Assembly (NCBI GenBank): GCA_903899865.1
Contig: CAIUKZ010000142.1
Coordinates: 1-7,910 of the forward strand
Reading direction: 5' to 3'
Length of the DNA stretch: 7,910 nt
From: an uncultured Bacteroidales bacterium
Lineage (GTDB): Bacteria; Bacteroidota; Bacteroidia; Bacteroidales; Paludibacteraceae
This document shows, one piece after another, positions 1 through 5,711 of the stretch; within the stretch, counting starts at the first letter, position 1; each line of letters begins with the position of its first letter. The position numbers and the translations under genes were made by a program. A model generated the notes under the pieces. It made no database searches, was not told the origin of the DNA, and saw only the letters and a program-made list of their open reading frames with translations.

Positions 1-1
1 G

Positions 2-163
2 TTACACATTAGCCCTAGAACCTTGCAAACGCTGCGTACAAATGGCACATTGCCATTTTCCCGGATTGGGAACAAACTCTATTACCGCACTGAAGACATT
101 CAGCGAATTTTGAAGGATAACTACACTATGTTCAAAATCCGTAGTTATGGAAGCGATAAATAA
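2..163 (+). CDS. C-terminal part of a small helix-turn-helix (excisionase-like) DNA-binding protein, 5'-truncated by the window
   Basis: The reading frame is open from the window edge to a TAA at 161-163 and gives 53 residues. They contain ISPRTLQTLRTNGTLPFSRIG followed by KLYYRTEDIQRIL. This is the recognition helix and wing pattern of HTH_17/MerR-like small DNA-binding proteins, in which a short helix-turn-helix is followed by 'x-I/V-G-x-K-x-Y-Y-x-x-x-D-I/V'. In Bacteroidota such proteins of roughly 90-100 residues are common on integrative elements, where they are annotated as excisionase-like or helix-turn-helix domain proteins. The true start lies upstream of the window. The end overlaps the next gene by 17 bp, which suggests co-transcription with it. 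Whether it acts in excision or in transcription control cannot be told from this fragment. Confidence 0.82.
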   Translation, partial: LHISPRTLQTLRTNGTLPFSRIGNKLYYRTEDIQRILKDNYTMFKIRSYGSDK

Positions 164-1190
164 ACAGCAAATTTTGAGTAAGACAAATTATGGCTTACTG
201 ATCTATTCGCATATTTTACAGGAATACTATCCTAATCAAACAGTCCTCTCCCTTTCGGGGAGGACTTGTAAACCAACTGAAAACCCATTCAATGAAAATA
301 AGTTGACATTGAACGTTTTCATTGAGAAGGAGAATGTTTTGGGGAATGCGTTGGATAATGAATTTGCACGGCATACGGATAGCGAGAACGCTATCCCTGC
401 CGGTGATGCATTCGACTTCGCCGAACTGCATTACAAGCAAAGTGGCAATGAACTACTTCAAACGCTAAATAAAGAACTGTATTTGCATATTGGTGAACAA
501 CGAAACTTCTATGGCAACAATCGAAACTTAGTTCCTGTTCCTGAGAAGCCACAACCTCAAAGCCACACAAATACACCTAATTCCGATTTTCTTTCTCCAA
601 ATGGAGAAAGTACCCGAAGAGGGATAGAGGTCGGAAGTGTTGGAGAGGCTTTATTCTCGTTCTACAAATCACCAATCAAAAATACAGTGCCACATAAATC
701 TGCAACCTTGTTGCAAATTTACAACGCAATCACAGGTGATTTCTATAAAGAGCGTACAGATAAACTTCGTTCAATTGCTGACCCGAAGCAAGCTCGACAT
801 TTCAAAGCAAACAACTTTGACTACTGTACTTTTTCAGGAACTTTCAGTTCCCGAAACGATAAAAACCTCATGCAACATTCGGGTTTATTGGCGGTCGATT
901 TCGACCACCTGCCAAACCTAAGTGAAGTCTGTCAAGCATTGCTTGCCGATGAATATTTCGATACGCAATTACTATTTATAAGTCCTTCAGGTGACGGATT
1001 GAAATGGATAATTCCAATCGACACCTCTTCAACTCCACATAGCGAATACTTCGCCGCAGTGGCAAACTACATTCTTCAAACCTACAGCATAGAAGTCGAC
1101 AAATCAGGGCGGGACGTTTCTCGGGCTTGTTTCCTGGCACATGACCCAAATGCATTTATAAACCCATTAATTTTAGACAATCATGATTAA
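147..1190 (+). CDS. VirE_N / BT4734-like primase-type protein of a mobile element
   Basis: 347 residues. Residues about 167-347 match the VirE_N (BT4734-like N-terminal) domain found on Bacteroidota mobile elements. Visible motifs are LLAVDFDHL (acidic pair D251/D253), ISPSGDGLK at 278-286, and an aspartate (D318) leading into SGRDVSRACFLAHDP. This order (DxD, small-residue motif, later D) resembles archaeo-eukaryotic-type primases, so a replication-priming role is inferred and not shown. Residues about 15-117 form a second conserved-looking region with NPFNENKLTLNVFIE and GDAFDFAELHYKQSG, which recalls a CHC2 primase zinc domain without its cysteines. The linker at about 125-165 is proline- and asparagine-rich and carries a palindromic DNA element. 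The ATG at 147 is the only methionine before the conserved N-terminal region. It overlaps the upstream gene by 17 bp and the next ORF by 8 bp. The helicase partner is probably the DUF3987 protein starting at 1522. Confidence 0.85.
   Translation: MEAINKQQILSKTNYGLLIYSHILQEYYPNQTVLSLSGRTCKPTENPFNENKLTLNVFIEKENVLGNALDNEFARHTDSENAIPAGDAFDFAELHYKQSGNELLQTLNKELYLHIGEQRNFYGNNRNLVPVPEKPQPQSHTNTPNSDFLSPNGESTRRGIEVGSVGEALFSFYKSPIKNTVPHKSATLLQIYNAITGDFYKERTDKLRSIADPKQARHFKANNFDYCTFSGTFSSRNDKNLMQHSGLLAVDFDHLPNLSEVCQALLADEYFDTQLLFISPSGDGLKWIIPIDTSSTPHSEYFAAVANYILQTYSIEVDKSGRDVSRACFLAHDPNAFINPLILDNHD
242..266. repeat. possible fourth palindromic element, near the start of the primase-like gene
   Basis: AGTCCTC (242-248) and GAGGACT (260-266, reading G260 to T266) pair, with further C/G pairs inward around TTTC. 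Unlike the other copies it encodes residues (LSLSGRTC) next to a conserved-looking NPFN motif and lacks the common tail, so it may be coincidence. Confidence 0.35.
581..636. repeat. palindromic element inside the primase-like gene
   Basis: The core CTTTCTCCAAATGGAGAAAG (591-610) has 9-base perfect arms about an AA centre. Outer arms TTCCGA (581-586) and TCGGAA (631-636) are also reverse complements. It shares the 14-base core TCTCCAAATGGAGA with the element at 2003-2037, and a following AGGTC-type tail. It lies in frame in the variable linker between the two conserved regions of the protein. Confidence 0.65.
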
Positions 1191-1518
1191 TTATATAAAA
1201 GTAAAGAAATACACACTAACACCCAATGCAATAGAATTAGGACTTGTTGTGTCTGAAATGCTTGTCGAAAGAAAGTTTAGAATTACAATTGGCGATATTG
1301 TTTTAATTGACCATTGCAGCACTTCAAACAATCAATACAATCCGTCCTTGGTTACAGCTTTTTGGGCTGCCTGTTTAGTTGAATTACATGATTTCATACA
1401 TGGTGAGAAAAATGGCAAAATTGACTGGCACACCAAAGAAACAGTCAAGCTAAAAAGTAGCTTTTCAATTCTTTCATTGATTATTAAACTCTATCTACTT
1501 TACATTTTAATCTTTTAA
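1183..1518 (+). CDS. hypothetical protein with hydrophobic C-terminal tail, between the primase-like and helicase-like genes
   Basis: 111 residues that I do not recognise. Reality of the gene is supported by its position: its ATG overlaps the upstream stop (ATGATTAA, 8 bp) and its stop lies 3 bp before the next start, so it fits an operon with translational coupling. The first 95 residues look soluble and contain an acidic/aliphatic stretch (ITIGDIVLIDH) and a segment with AFWAACLVELHDFIHG. The last approximately 20 residues (SILSLIIKLYLLYILIF) are almost entirely hydrophobic and could be a tail membrane anchor or a buried helix. The DNA is more AT-rich than the flanking primase and helicase genes. 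An alternative is a late insertion, or decay of what was once a linker between the two flanking proteins. No function is assigned. Confidence 0.6.
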   Translation: MINYIKVKKYTLTPNAIELGLVVSEMLVERKFRITIGDIVLIDHCSTSNNQYNPSLVTAFWAACLVELHDFIHGEKNGKIDWHTKETVKLKSSFSILSLIIKLYLLYILIF

Positions 1519-1521
1519 ATC

Positions 1522-3336
1522 ATGAGCAAGAAAACATTTAATCCAGCAGAATGGACAGAAACCAATAAAACAGAATCCAAAGCAACCGCAAACAATAAAC
1601 CTGTTCAATCAACTAATCCAATACCTCCCCTTGGGGGAGGTTCGGATGGGTCAGATATTGAAACAATTACCCAAAGAATTGAATCTTCCTCAGTTGATAT
1701 AGCTCCAAACTACGCCGATTGGCGCGACCTTGGCTTTGCGCTTGCCGACGAACTTGGAGAATCTGGAAGATCCTATTTTCACCGACTAAGTAGGTTCTAT
1801 CAGGATTATAATTCAACAGAAGCCGATAAGCAATTCGATGCCTGTTTGAAAGCACACGGAAACGGTGTTTCCATTAAAACATTTTACCACCTTGCTAAAG
1901 CAGCCGGTGTTAATGTCGGAATCCCGAAAGCAAAAGAATCAAAGCCAAACTCAAAAGTTAAGGAAAAGGCGGAAGTAGAGGAAATGTCTGACGAAGAACT
2001 TTCCCACTCTCCAAATGGAGAGGGGTCAGGGGTGAGGTCATTTCCTTCCGAAATCTTTGACCAACTACCCGATTTACTTCGTCGTATTACTGTCAAAGGC
2101 ACTTCACCGGAGGACAAAGATATTTTGTTACTTGGCTCACTGGTTTCCATGAGTTCGTGTTTGCCAAACATTTACGGTGTTTATGCTGAAAGGGAAGTTT
2201 TTGCCAACCTCTTTTTATTTGTTACTGCACAGGCTTCAGCAGGTAAAGGCAGACTCACTTTGTGCCGTAAATTGGTAGAACCAATTCACAAGGCACTTCG
2301 TGAACAAAACAAGGCTGAATTTGAAATATATCAACGTGAACTATCAGAATACGCAGCAGCAAAAGGCGACAAGGTGAATATGGAAAAACCACAAGAGCCA
2401 ACGCTTAAAATGCTTGTAATTCCTGCCAACAACAGTGCAACAGGATTGTTTCAAATTCTCAATGACAACAAAGGGAAAGGATTAATTTTTGAAACGGAGG
2501 GCGACACCCTTGCACTTACTTTCAAATCCGAACACGGTAATTATTCCGATGGTTTCCGCAAGGCGTTTCACCACGAAACAATTACATACAACCGCCGCAA
2601 GGACCGTGAGTTTGTCGAAATTGATATGCCGCGCCTTTCGGCACTGCTATCAGGAACACCACGACAAGTATCAACTCTTATTCCAAATGCTGAAAACGGC
2701 TTATTCAGCCGCTTTATTTTCTACTTCATGAACATTCGTTACGAATGGAAAGACGTGTTTGCCGGAGAAAGCGGTCAAACACTCGACCACTATTTTGATC
2801 ACTTAGGAGCGCAATTTCATGAACTGCATAAATGCCTGGAAAGTCAGGGAAAACCAATGAGGTTTTGTCTGACTGTTACACAGCAACAACTGTTCAACAG
2901 TTACTTTGAGCAAACTCAAATTCAGTACATTGAACTTTGCGGAGAAGATTATATTGGCACGGTTCGCCGCTTGGGCTTAATCACATTCCGAATTGCTATG
3001 ATTCTCACAGCCCTGCGAATCATGGACAACGGCGAACTTCGTTCACCGCTTGTCTGTTCCGACACCGATTTCAATATCGCAATGGAAATAGTGAAAGTGC
3101 TGGTTCAACATGCTGCGCATGTTTTCCAACAACTACCCACCGACACAGCAGCCAAAGTACAACCCAATCAAAAACAACAGTTTTTGAATATGCTCCCGGC
3201 AGAGTTCGACCGCCAAACATATTTGTCGGTTGCAGATAAATTGAAAATTCCAGCCAAAACAGCTGAGAAACAAATTGCACGTTTCGCCAAAACTGGATTA
3301 ATCAACCACTTTGCACAAAACCAATATCGTAAATAA
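1522..3336 (+). CDS. PriCT_2 + DUF3987 primase-associated helicase-like ATPase
   Basis: 604 residues. After a low-complexity N-terminus (1-45), residues about 46-130 match the PriCT_2 primase C-terminal domain (WRDLGFALADELGESG, then FYHLAKAAGV). A charged linker (131-170) follows. From about 175 to 500 is the DUF3987 domain, a P-loop ATPase family of phages, plasmids and integrative elements. Visible are a Walker-A-like VTAQASAGKGRLT (glycines 241/243, K242), a Walker-B-like GLIFETEGD (320-328), LLSGTPRQV (375-383) as a likely sensor, and GLFSRFIFYF with a candidate arginine finger at R397. The C-terminal 60 residues (PAEFDRQTYLSVADKLKIPA and on) look like a winged helix. The role inferred is DNA unwinding at the element's replication origin with the VirE_N protein. 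Many relatives carry primase and helicase on one chain; here they are separate. Start at 1522 follows the previous stop by 3 bp. Palindromic elements lie at codons 35-40 and 161-167. Confidence 0.88.
   Translation: MSKKTFNPAEWTETNKTESKATANNKPVQSTNPIPPLGGGSDGSDIETITQRIESSSVDIAPNYADWRDLGFALADELGESGRSYFHRLSRFYQDYNSTEADKQFDACLKAHGNGVSIKTFYHLAKAAGVNVGIPKAKESKPNSKVKEKAEVEEMSDEELSHSPNGEGSGVRSFPSEIFDQLPDLLRRITVKGTSPEDKDILLLGSLVSMSSCLPNIYGVYAEREVFANLFLFVTAQASAGKGRLTLCRKLVEPIHKALREQNKAEFEIYQRELSEYAAAKGDKVNMEKPQEPTLKMLVIPANNSATGLFQILNDNKGKGLIFETEGDTLALTFKSEHGNYSDGFRKAFHHETITYNRRKDREFVEIDMPRLSALLSGTPRQVSTLIPNAENGLFSRFIFYFMNIRYEWKDVFAGESGQTLDHYFDHLGAQFHELHKCLESQGKPMRFCLTVTQQQLFNSYFEQTQIQYIELCGEDYIGTVRRLGLITFRIAMILTALRIMDNGELRSPLVCSDTDFNIAMEIVKVLVQHAAHVFQQLPTDTAAKVQPNQKQQFLNMLPAEFDRQTYLSVADKLKIPAKTAEKQIARFAKTGLINHFAQNQYRK
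1624..1655. repeat. palindromic element inside the DUF3987 gene (N-terminal copy)
   Basis: CCTCCCC (1624-1630) and GGGGAGG (1634-1640) pair across TTG. A tail TTCGGATGGGTCAG follows, which echoes the GGGTCAG tail of the element at 2003-2037. It encodes PPLGGGSDGSD in the low-complexity N-terminus before the PriCT_2 domain. The GC content stands out against the surroundings. Confidence 0.55.
2003..2037. repeat. palindromic element inside the DUF3987 gene (linker copy)
   Basis: CTCTCCAAATGGAGAG at 2007-2022 has 7-base arms about AA, and CCC/GGGG extend it with one mismatch. A tail GTCAGGGGTGAGGTC follows. On the protein level it encodes SHSPNGEGSGVRS, in the charged linker between PriCT_2 and the ATPase. 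This core-plus-tail form is that of the dispersed GC-rich palindromes known from many Bacteroidota genomes. Confidence 0.65.
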
Positions 3337-3344
3337 CTACTGCT

Positions 3345-3674
3345 ATGAAATCAACTGATAAAAAGCAAATCCAACTCCACAAAATGGAGTTGGACGAAAA
3401 ATACCTTTCTCGGAAACTGCTTGAAATCTTTCAAAATATGCCATTTATATATGAGAATCTTCGAAAATACAAATCGAAAATAAAAGGAAAACATAAAGGC
3501 AAAGCATTTGTGCATAAAAAAGCATTTATTAAAATGCTGAAAATAAATGTACGCATTGAAAGGCTTTTAAATGAAAAAGATTTGATCAAACGAATGGATA
3601 TATTCGGGCTAAACATATACACAATAGCGGATATTGAGCAATTTCTAAAGAACAATAAATCAATTCACAAGTAG
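3345..3674 (+). CDS. lysine-rich hypothetical protein, last gene of the mobile-element operon
   Basis: 109 residues, not recognised. About one residue in five is lysine, with a dense basic block at about 40-66 (YKSKIKGKHKGKAFVHKKAF), so nucleic-acid binding is plausible but only inferred from charge. The C-terminal part (GLNIYTIADIEQFLKNNK) resembles the end of small helix-turn-helix proteins in which a specificity segment is followed by a helix, but this is weak. It starts 8 bp after the helicase-like gene stops and so probably belongs to that operon. Its stop codon is inside a small inverted repeat followed by a T-rich run. In comparable Bacteroidota elements this position is often held by small accessory or mobilisation proteins; I cannot match it to one. 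Confidence 0.62.
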   Translation: MKSTDKKQIQLHKMELDEKYLSRKLLEIFQNMPFIYENLRKYKSKIKGKHKGKAFVHKKAFIKMLKINVRIERLLNEKDLIKRMDIFGLNIYTIADIEQFLKNNKSIHK

Positions 3675-3700
3675 CTAAATTAGCTATTTATTTATTCTTT
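3672..3700 (+). terminator. candidate intrinsic terminator of the mobile-element operon
   Basis: TAGCTAAATTAGCTA at 3672-3686 is an inverted repeat (arms TAGCTAA/TTAGCTA about one central base). It is followed directly by TTTATTTATTCTTT, a T-rich tract. It begins at the TAG stop of the lysine-rich gene. The stem is short and AT-rich, so the hairpin would be weak; the place, just before a new promoter, supports the call. Confidence 0.4.
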
Positions 3701-3716
3701 GACACAAGTTGTCAAA
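3698..3716. repeat. 7-bp inverted repeat upstream of the Xre gene, candidate operator
   Basis: TTTGACA at 3698-3704 and TGTCAAA at 3710-3716 are exact reverse complements around the 5-base spacer CAAGT. Size and symmetry suit a dimeric Xre-type repressor. It lies about 70 bp upstream of the -33 box. It could instead be an extra hairpin terminating the upstream operon. Confidence 0.45.
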
Positions 3717-3732
3717 AGAAAATATTTTCTTT
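3715..3732. repeat. 18-bp perfect palindrome upstream of the Xre gene
   Basis: AAAGAAAATATTTTCTTT is perfectly self-complementary over 18 bases and abuts the inverted repeat at 3698-3716. In AT-rich DNA some such palindromes arise by chance. Its contact with a second inverted repeat in the only long intergenic region makes a binding site or a transcription end structure more likely. Confidence 0.4.
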
Positions 3733-3768
3733 GCGATTTTATGTTGAAAACTTTTCTTTTACACCTGT

Positions 3769-3796
3769 TTTGTTTATGAATATTTATCTATCTTTG
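3769..3796 (+). promoter_or_regulatory. Bacteroidota-type promoter for the Xre-RT-hsd operon
   Basis: TATCTTTG at 3789-3796 fits the Bacteroidota -7 consensus TAnnTTTG. TTTG at 3769-3772 can serve as the -33 box, with 16 bases between, at the short end of known spacings. A transcript would begin near 3803 and have a leader of roughly 47 bases before the ATG at 3850. It is the only good match I saw in a non-coding stretch of the window. Confidence 0.6.
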
Positions 3797-3805
3797 TCCA
3801 ATTTC

Positions 3806-3830
3806 TGACTATTCAAATGTTGGAAAGTCA
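3806..3830 (+). promoter_or_regulatory. leader hairpin or operator just downstream of the predicted start site
   Basis: TGACT (3806-3810) and AGTCA (3826-3830) are reverse complements. The stem is extended inward by TTC (3812-3814) with GAA (3823-3825) after a bulged A, leaving an 8-base loop. The element lies between the predicted transcription start and the Xre ATG. There it could be a repressor site for autoregulation or an RNA structure. Short arms keep the confidence low. Confidence 0.35.
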
Positions 3831-3849
3831 CCATTTAAACTGATAAATT

Positions 3850-4131
3850 ATGCTATTTGCTAATCAAATCAAAAAATTGCGTGAAGAAAATAACTTACTT
3901 CAACGACAATTAGCCTCAGCGCTGGAAATTGATACACCTATGTATAGCAAAATTGAAAGGGGCGACCGCCTTGCTAAACGTGAACAGGTTGTTATCATTG
4001 CAAAATTTCTTTCTACAGATGAAAACGAATTGCTATCTCTATGGTTGGCTGATAAGGTTCTGGATGTATTGGAAGGTGAGAAAGAATTGGGAGGTAAAGT
4101 GTTGGAAATTGCAAATGCAAATTTGAAATAA
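3850..4131 (+). CDS. Xre-family (HTH_3) transcriptional regulator of the defence locus
   Basis: 93 residues. Residues about 5-61 form a lambda-repressor-like helix-turn-helix: ANQIKKLREENNLLQRQLASALEIDTPMYSKIERG is followed by RLAKREQVVIIAKFLSTDENELL. The 'QLASALEIDTPMYSKIERG' recognition region is typical of single-domain Xre regulators that in Bacteroidota sit at the head of DNA-methyltransferase and restriction operons, working like controller proteins. The C-terminal third (WLADKVLDVLEGEKELGGKVLEIA) is a short helical tail, probably for dimerisation. It stops one base before the RT start codon, so the two are very likely translated from one message. Autoregulation through the palindromes at 3698-3732 or 3806-3830 is inferred. 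Its operon position suggests it controls RT, hsdM and hsdS together. Confidence 0.87.
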   Translation: MLFANQIKKLREENNLLQRQLASALEIDTPMYSKIERGDRLAKREQVVIIAKFLSTDENELLSLWLADKVLDVLEGEKELGGKVLEIANANLK

Positions 4132-4132
4132 T

Positions 4133-5647
4133 ATGAGCAAATATTATTCTGACTTTATGATCGAAATAACAAAAGATGAGATATTTGAAGGTCTTTTGGG
4201 TTACGGAATGTTTGCTGAAAAAATTCCGCCAATTTTCACGTCTGAACCATTATATGATTATTGTATTGCCAATGGTTTTAGTTGGTTGAACAAAGAAGCA
4301 CATTCCGCAATTTCGTATGAAAGCATGCGTAATATTTCTATTCCAAGAGTTTTATCAATCCCATATCCAACAACTTATATAAATCAATGCAAATTTATTT
4401 CAGATAATTGGGATGATGTGCAACTACATTTCCTTGATAAAACAGGAAGCAATACCTACAAAAAAAGCCAAATTCATATTAGAAAGATACAAGCTAAAAA
4501 ACAGCTTTTTGAAATGAATTATAAAGATTTTGATTCAAAATATGGATTACTTGAAACTAAAATATCGATTGGAGCTAAATATGTTGTGAAAGCAGATATT
4601 TCAAATTGTTTTCCAAGCATTTATACTCACGCAATTTCTTGGGCATTAGCTGGAATTGAAGAAGCAAAAAGAAACCAAAAAGACAGTTCAAAATGGTATA
4701 ACCAATTAGATTTTTACACAAGAGCATTAAAGGATAATGAAACTCACGGAGTTCTAATTGGACCACATAGTTCAAATCTAATTTCCGAAATCATTTTGGT
4801 TGCTATTGATAACGAATTACAACAATATAATTATACAAGATGTGTTGATGACTACACTTGTTTTGTCTCTTCACAACAAAAGGCGGAAAATTTTTTAATT
4901 GATTTGGCAAATGCTTTAAGAAAGTACGATTTATTGTTAAATCACAAAAAAACAGAGATATTAAAACTCCCACTTTCTTCTGTCGATTCATGGGTTACAA
5001 CTTTAAAATCATTTGTAATACCAAAAGAAATCGGTGTTACATTTCTAAGAAGATATTTAGATACTGCTATTGATTTAGCAAATAAATCAAGTAATATAGC
5101 CGTACTGAATTTTGTCATTAAGACCTTATCTACAAAGAATTTTAAACAAATGGCTTTGGAGTATTATATAAACACTATTCATAATTTAGTGCTCCTGTTT
5201 CCCTATTTATTACCTATTATTGATGATGCCGTTTTTATTCCATTAAAGATAGATTCACATAAAATTAAGGAAATTGCAAATGATATTTATGAAGATGGCA
5301 ATAGATACAATCGTTTTGAGACAATGAGCTATGCAATATTTTATGCCATTAAATACAATTTTCAATTAAGAGATGATTTGTTTGACAAAGTTAAATTAAA
5401 AGAGGATTGTGTTTTTATGTTGTTATCATATTTACACGACATTAAATTTCTGCGAGGTATAAAAGAACAATATAAAGATATTGCAAAAGAGATTCAGAAT
5501 GACTATTTATCTAAAGATAAATTTTGGCTTTTTATCTTTGAATTATTGCCAAGAGAAGATATTAAAGATACTTGCCTAAGAACATTAAAAGGTAGAAGTG
5601 GTAAAAATGCTTGTAAAAAAGTATCTTTTATAAAACAGATACACTAG
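4133..5647 (+). CDS. reverse transcriptase of the unknown-group/Abi-like (candidate antiphage) type
   Basis: 504 residues. Polymerase motifs are in order. An upstream block IPRVLSIPYPTTYINQCKFISDNW is at 70-93. Motif A is VVKADISNCFPSIYTHAISWAL (catalytic D155). Motif B is GVLIGPHSSNLISEIILVAIDNEL (206-229). Motif C is TRCVDDYTCF with D239/D240. Motif D is LLLNHKKTEIL (267-277). The 'SIYTH-x-I-x-WAL' extension of motif A and the GP-x-S-x-x-ISEIIL form of motif B are typical of bacterial RTs outside group II introns and DGRs, the pool containing defence RTs (DRT types, AbiA, AbiK, Abi-P2). Residues about 285-504 have no recognised domain but look all-helical, as in Abi RTs with helical-repeat C-termini. 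The aromatic residue usual before xDD in motif C is cysteine (C237). The gene is much more AT-rich than hsdM. It starts one base after the Xre stop. RT identity is firm; an antiphage role and subgroup are inferred. Confidence 0.9.
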   Translation: MSKYYSDFMIEITKDEIFEGLLGYGMFAEKIPPIFTSEPLYDYCIANGFSWLNKEAHSAISYESMRNISIPRVLSIPYPTTYINQCKFISDNWDDVQLHFLDKTGSNTYKKSQIHIRKIQAKKQLFEMNYKDFDSKYGLLETKISIGAKYVVKADISNCFPSIYTHAISWALAGIEEAKRNQKDSSKWYNQLDFYTRALKDNETHGVLIGPHSSNLISEIILVAIDNELQQYNYTRCVDDYTCFVSSQQKAENFLIDLANALRKYDLLLNHKKTEILKLPLSSVDSWVTTLKSFVIPKEIGVTFLRRYLDTAIDLANKSSNIAVLNFVIKTLSTKNFKQMALEYYINTIHNLVLLFPYLLPIIDDAVFIPLKIDSHKIKEIANDIYEDGNRYNRFETMSYAIFYAIKYNFQLRDDLFDKVKLKEDCVFMLLSYLHDIKFLRGIKEQYKDIAKEIQNDYLSKDKFWLFIFELLPREDIKDTCLRTLKGRSGKNACKKVSFIKQIH

Positions 5648-5711
5648 CAAATCAAATAGCTGCCTTCAATTAACAATACTTAAAACTCAAATAATATAAT
5701 TCAAAACGATA
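5648..5711. other. 64-bp spacer between RT and hsdM, no promoter seen
   Basis: The spacer is A/T-rich and contains no TAnnTTTG box, no strong hairpin and no T-run expected of an intrinsic terminator. There is no Shine-Dalgarno-like sequence before the hsdM ATG, which is normal for Bacteroidota. Read-through transcription from the Xre promoter into hsdM is therefore the simplest reading. Confidence 0.5.

Noticed and set aside
637..921. Second + strand ORF of 94 codons inside the primase-like gene
   Set aside because: It is out of frame with the VirE_N motifs, has no recognisable domain and no start context; a shadow of the real gene.
1884..2171. Minus-strand ORF of 95 codons across the DUF3987 gene
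   Set aside because: It is antisense to a well-supported domain protein. The LTPDPSPFGEW stretch it contains is the reverse reading of the palindromic element at 2003-2037, not a separate gene.
2489..3280. Other overlapping ORFs on both strands inside the helicase-like gene
   Set aside because: All lie wholly within a frame with clear PriCT_2/DUF3987 motifs and show compositions typical of frame shadows.
4133..5647. RT as part of a diversity-generating retroelement
   Set aside because: No template/variable repeat pair or accessory Avd-like gene is visible, and motif B and the motif A extension fit the Abi/unknown-group RTs better.
4133..5647. RT as a group II intron maturase or a retron
   Set aside because: No intron domain V/VI-like structure or maturase/endonuclease region follows the gene, and no msr-msd-like long inverted repeat precedes it. 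The gene upstream ends one base before it, leaving no space there for a retron RNA.
5648..5711. Separate promoter for hsdM in the RT-hsdM spacer
   Set aside because: No TAnnTTTG-like -7 box is present; the AT-rich sequence alone is not adequate evidence.
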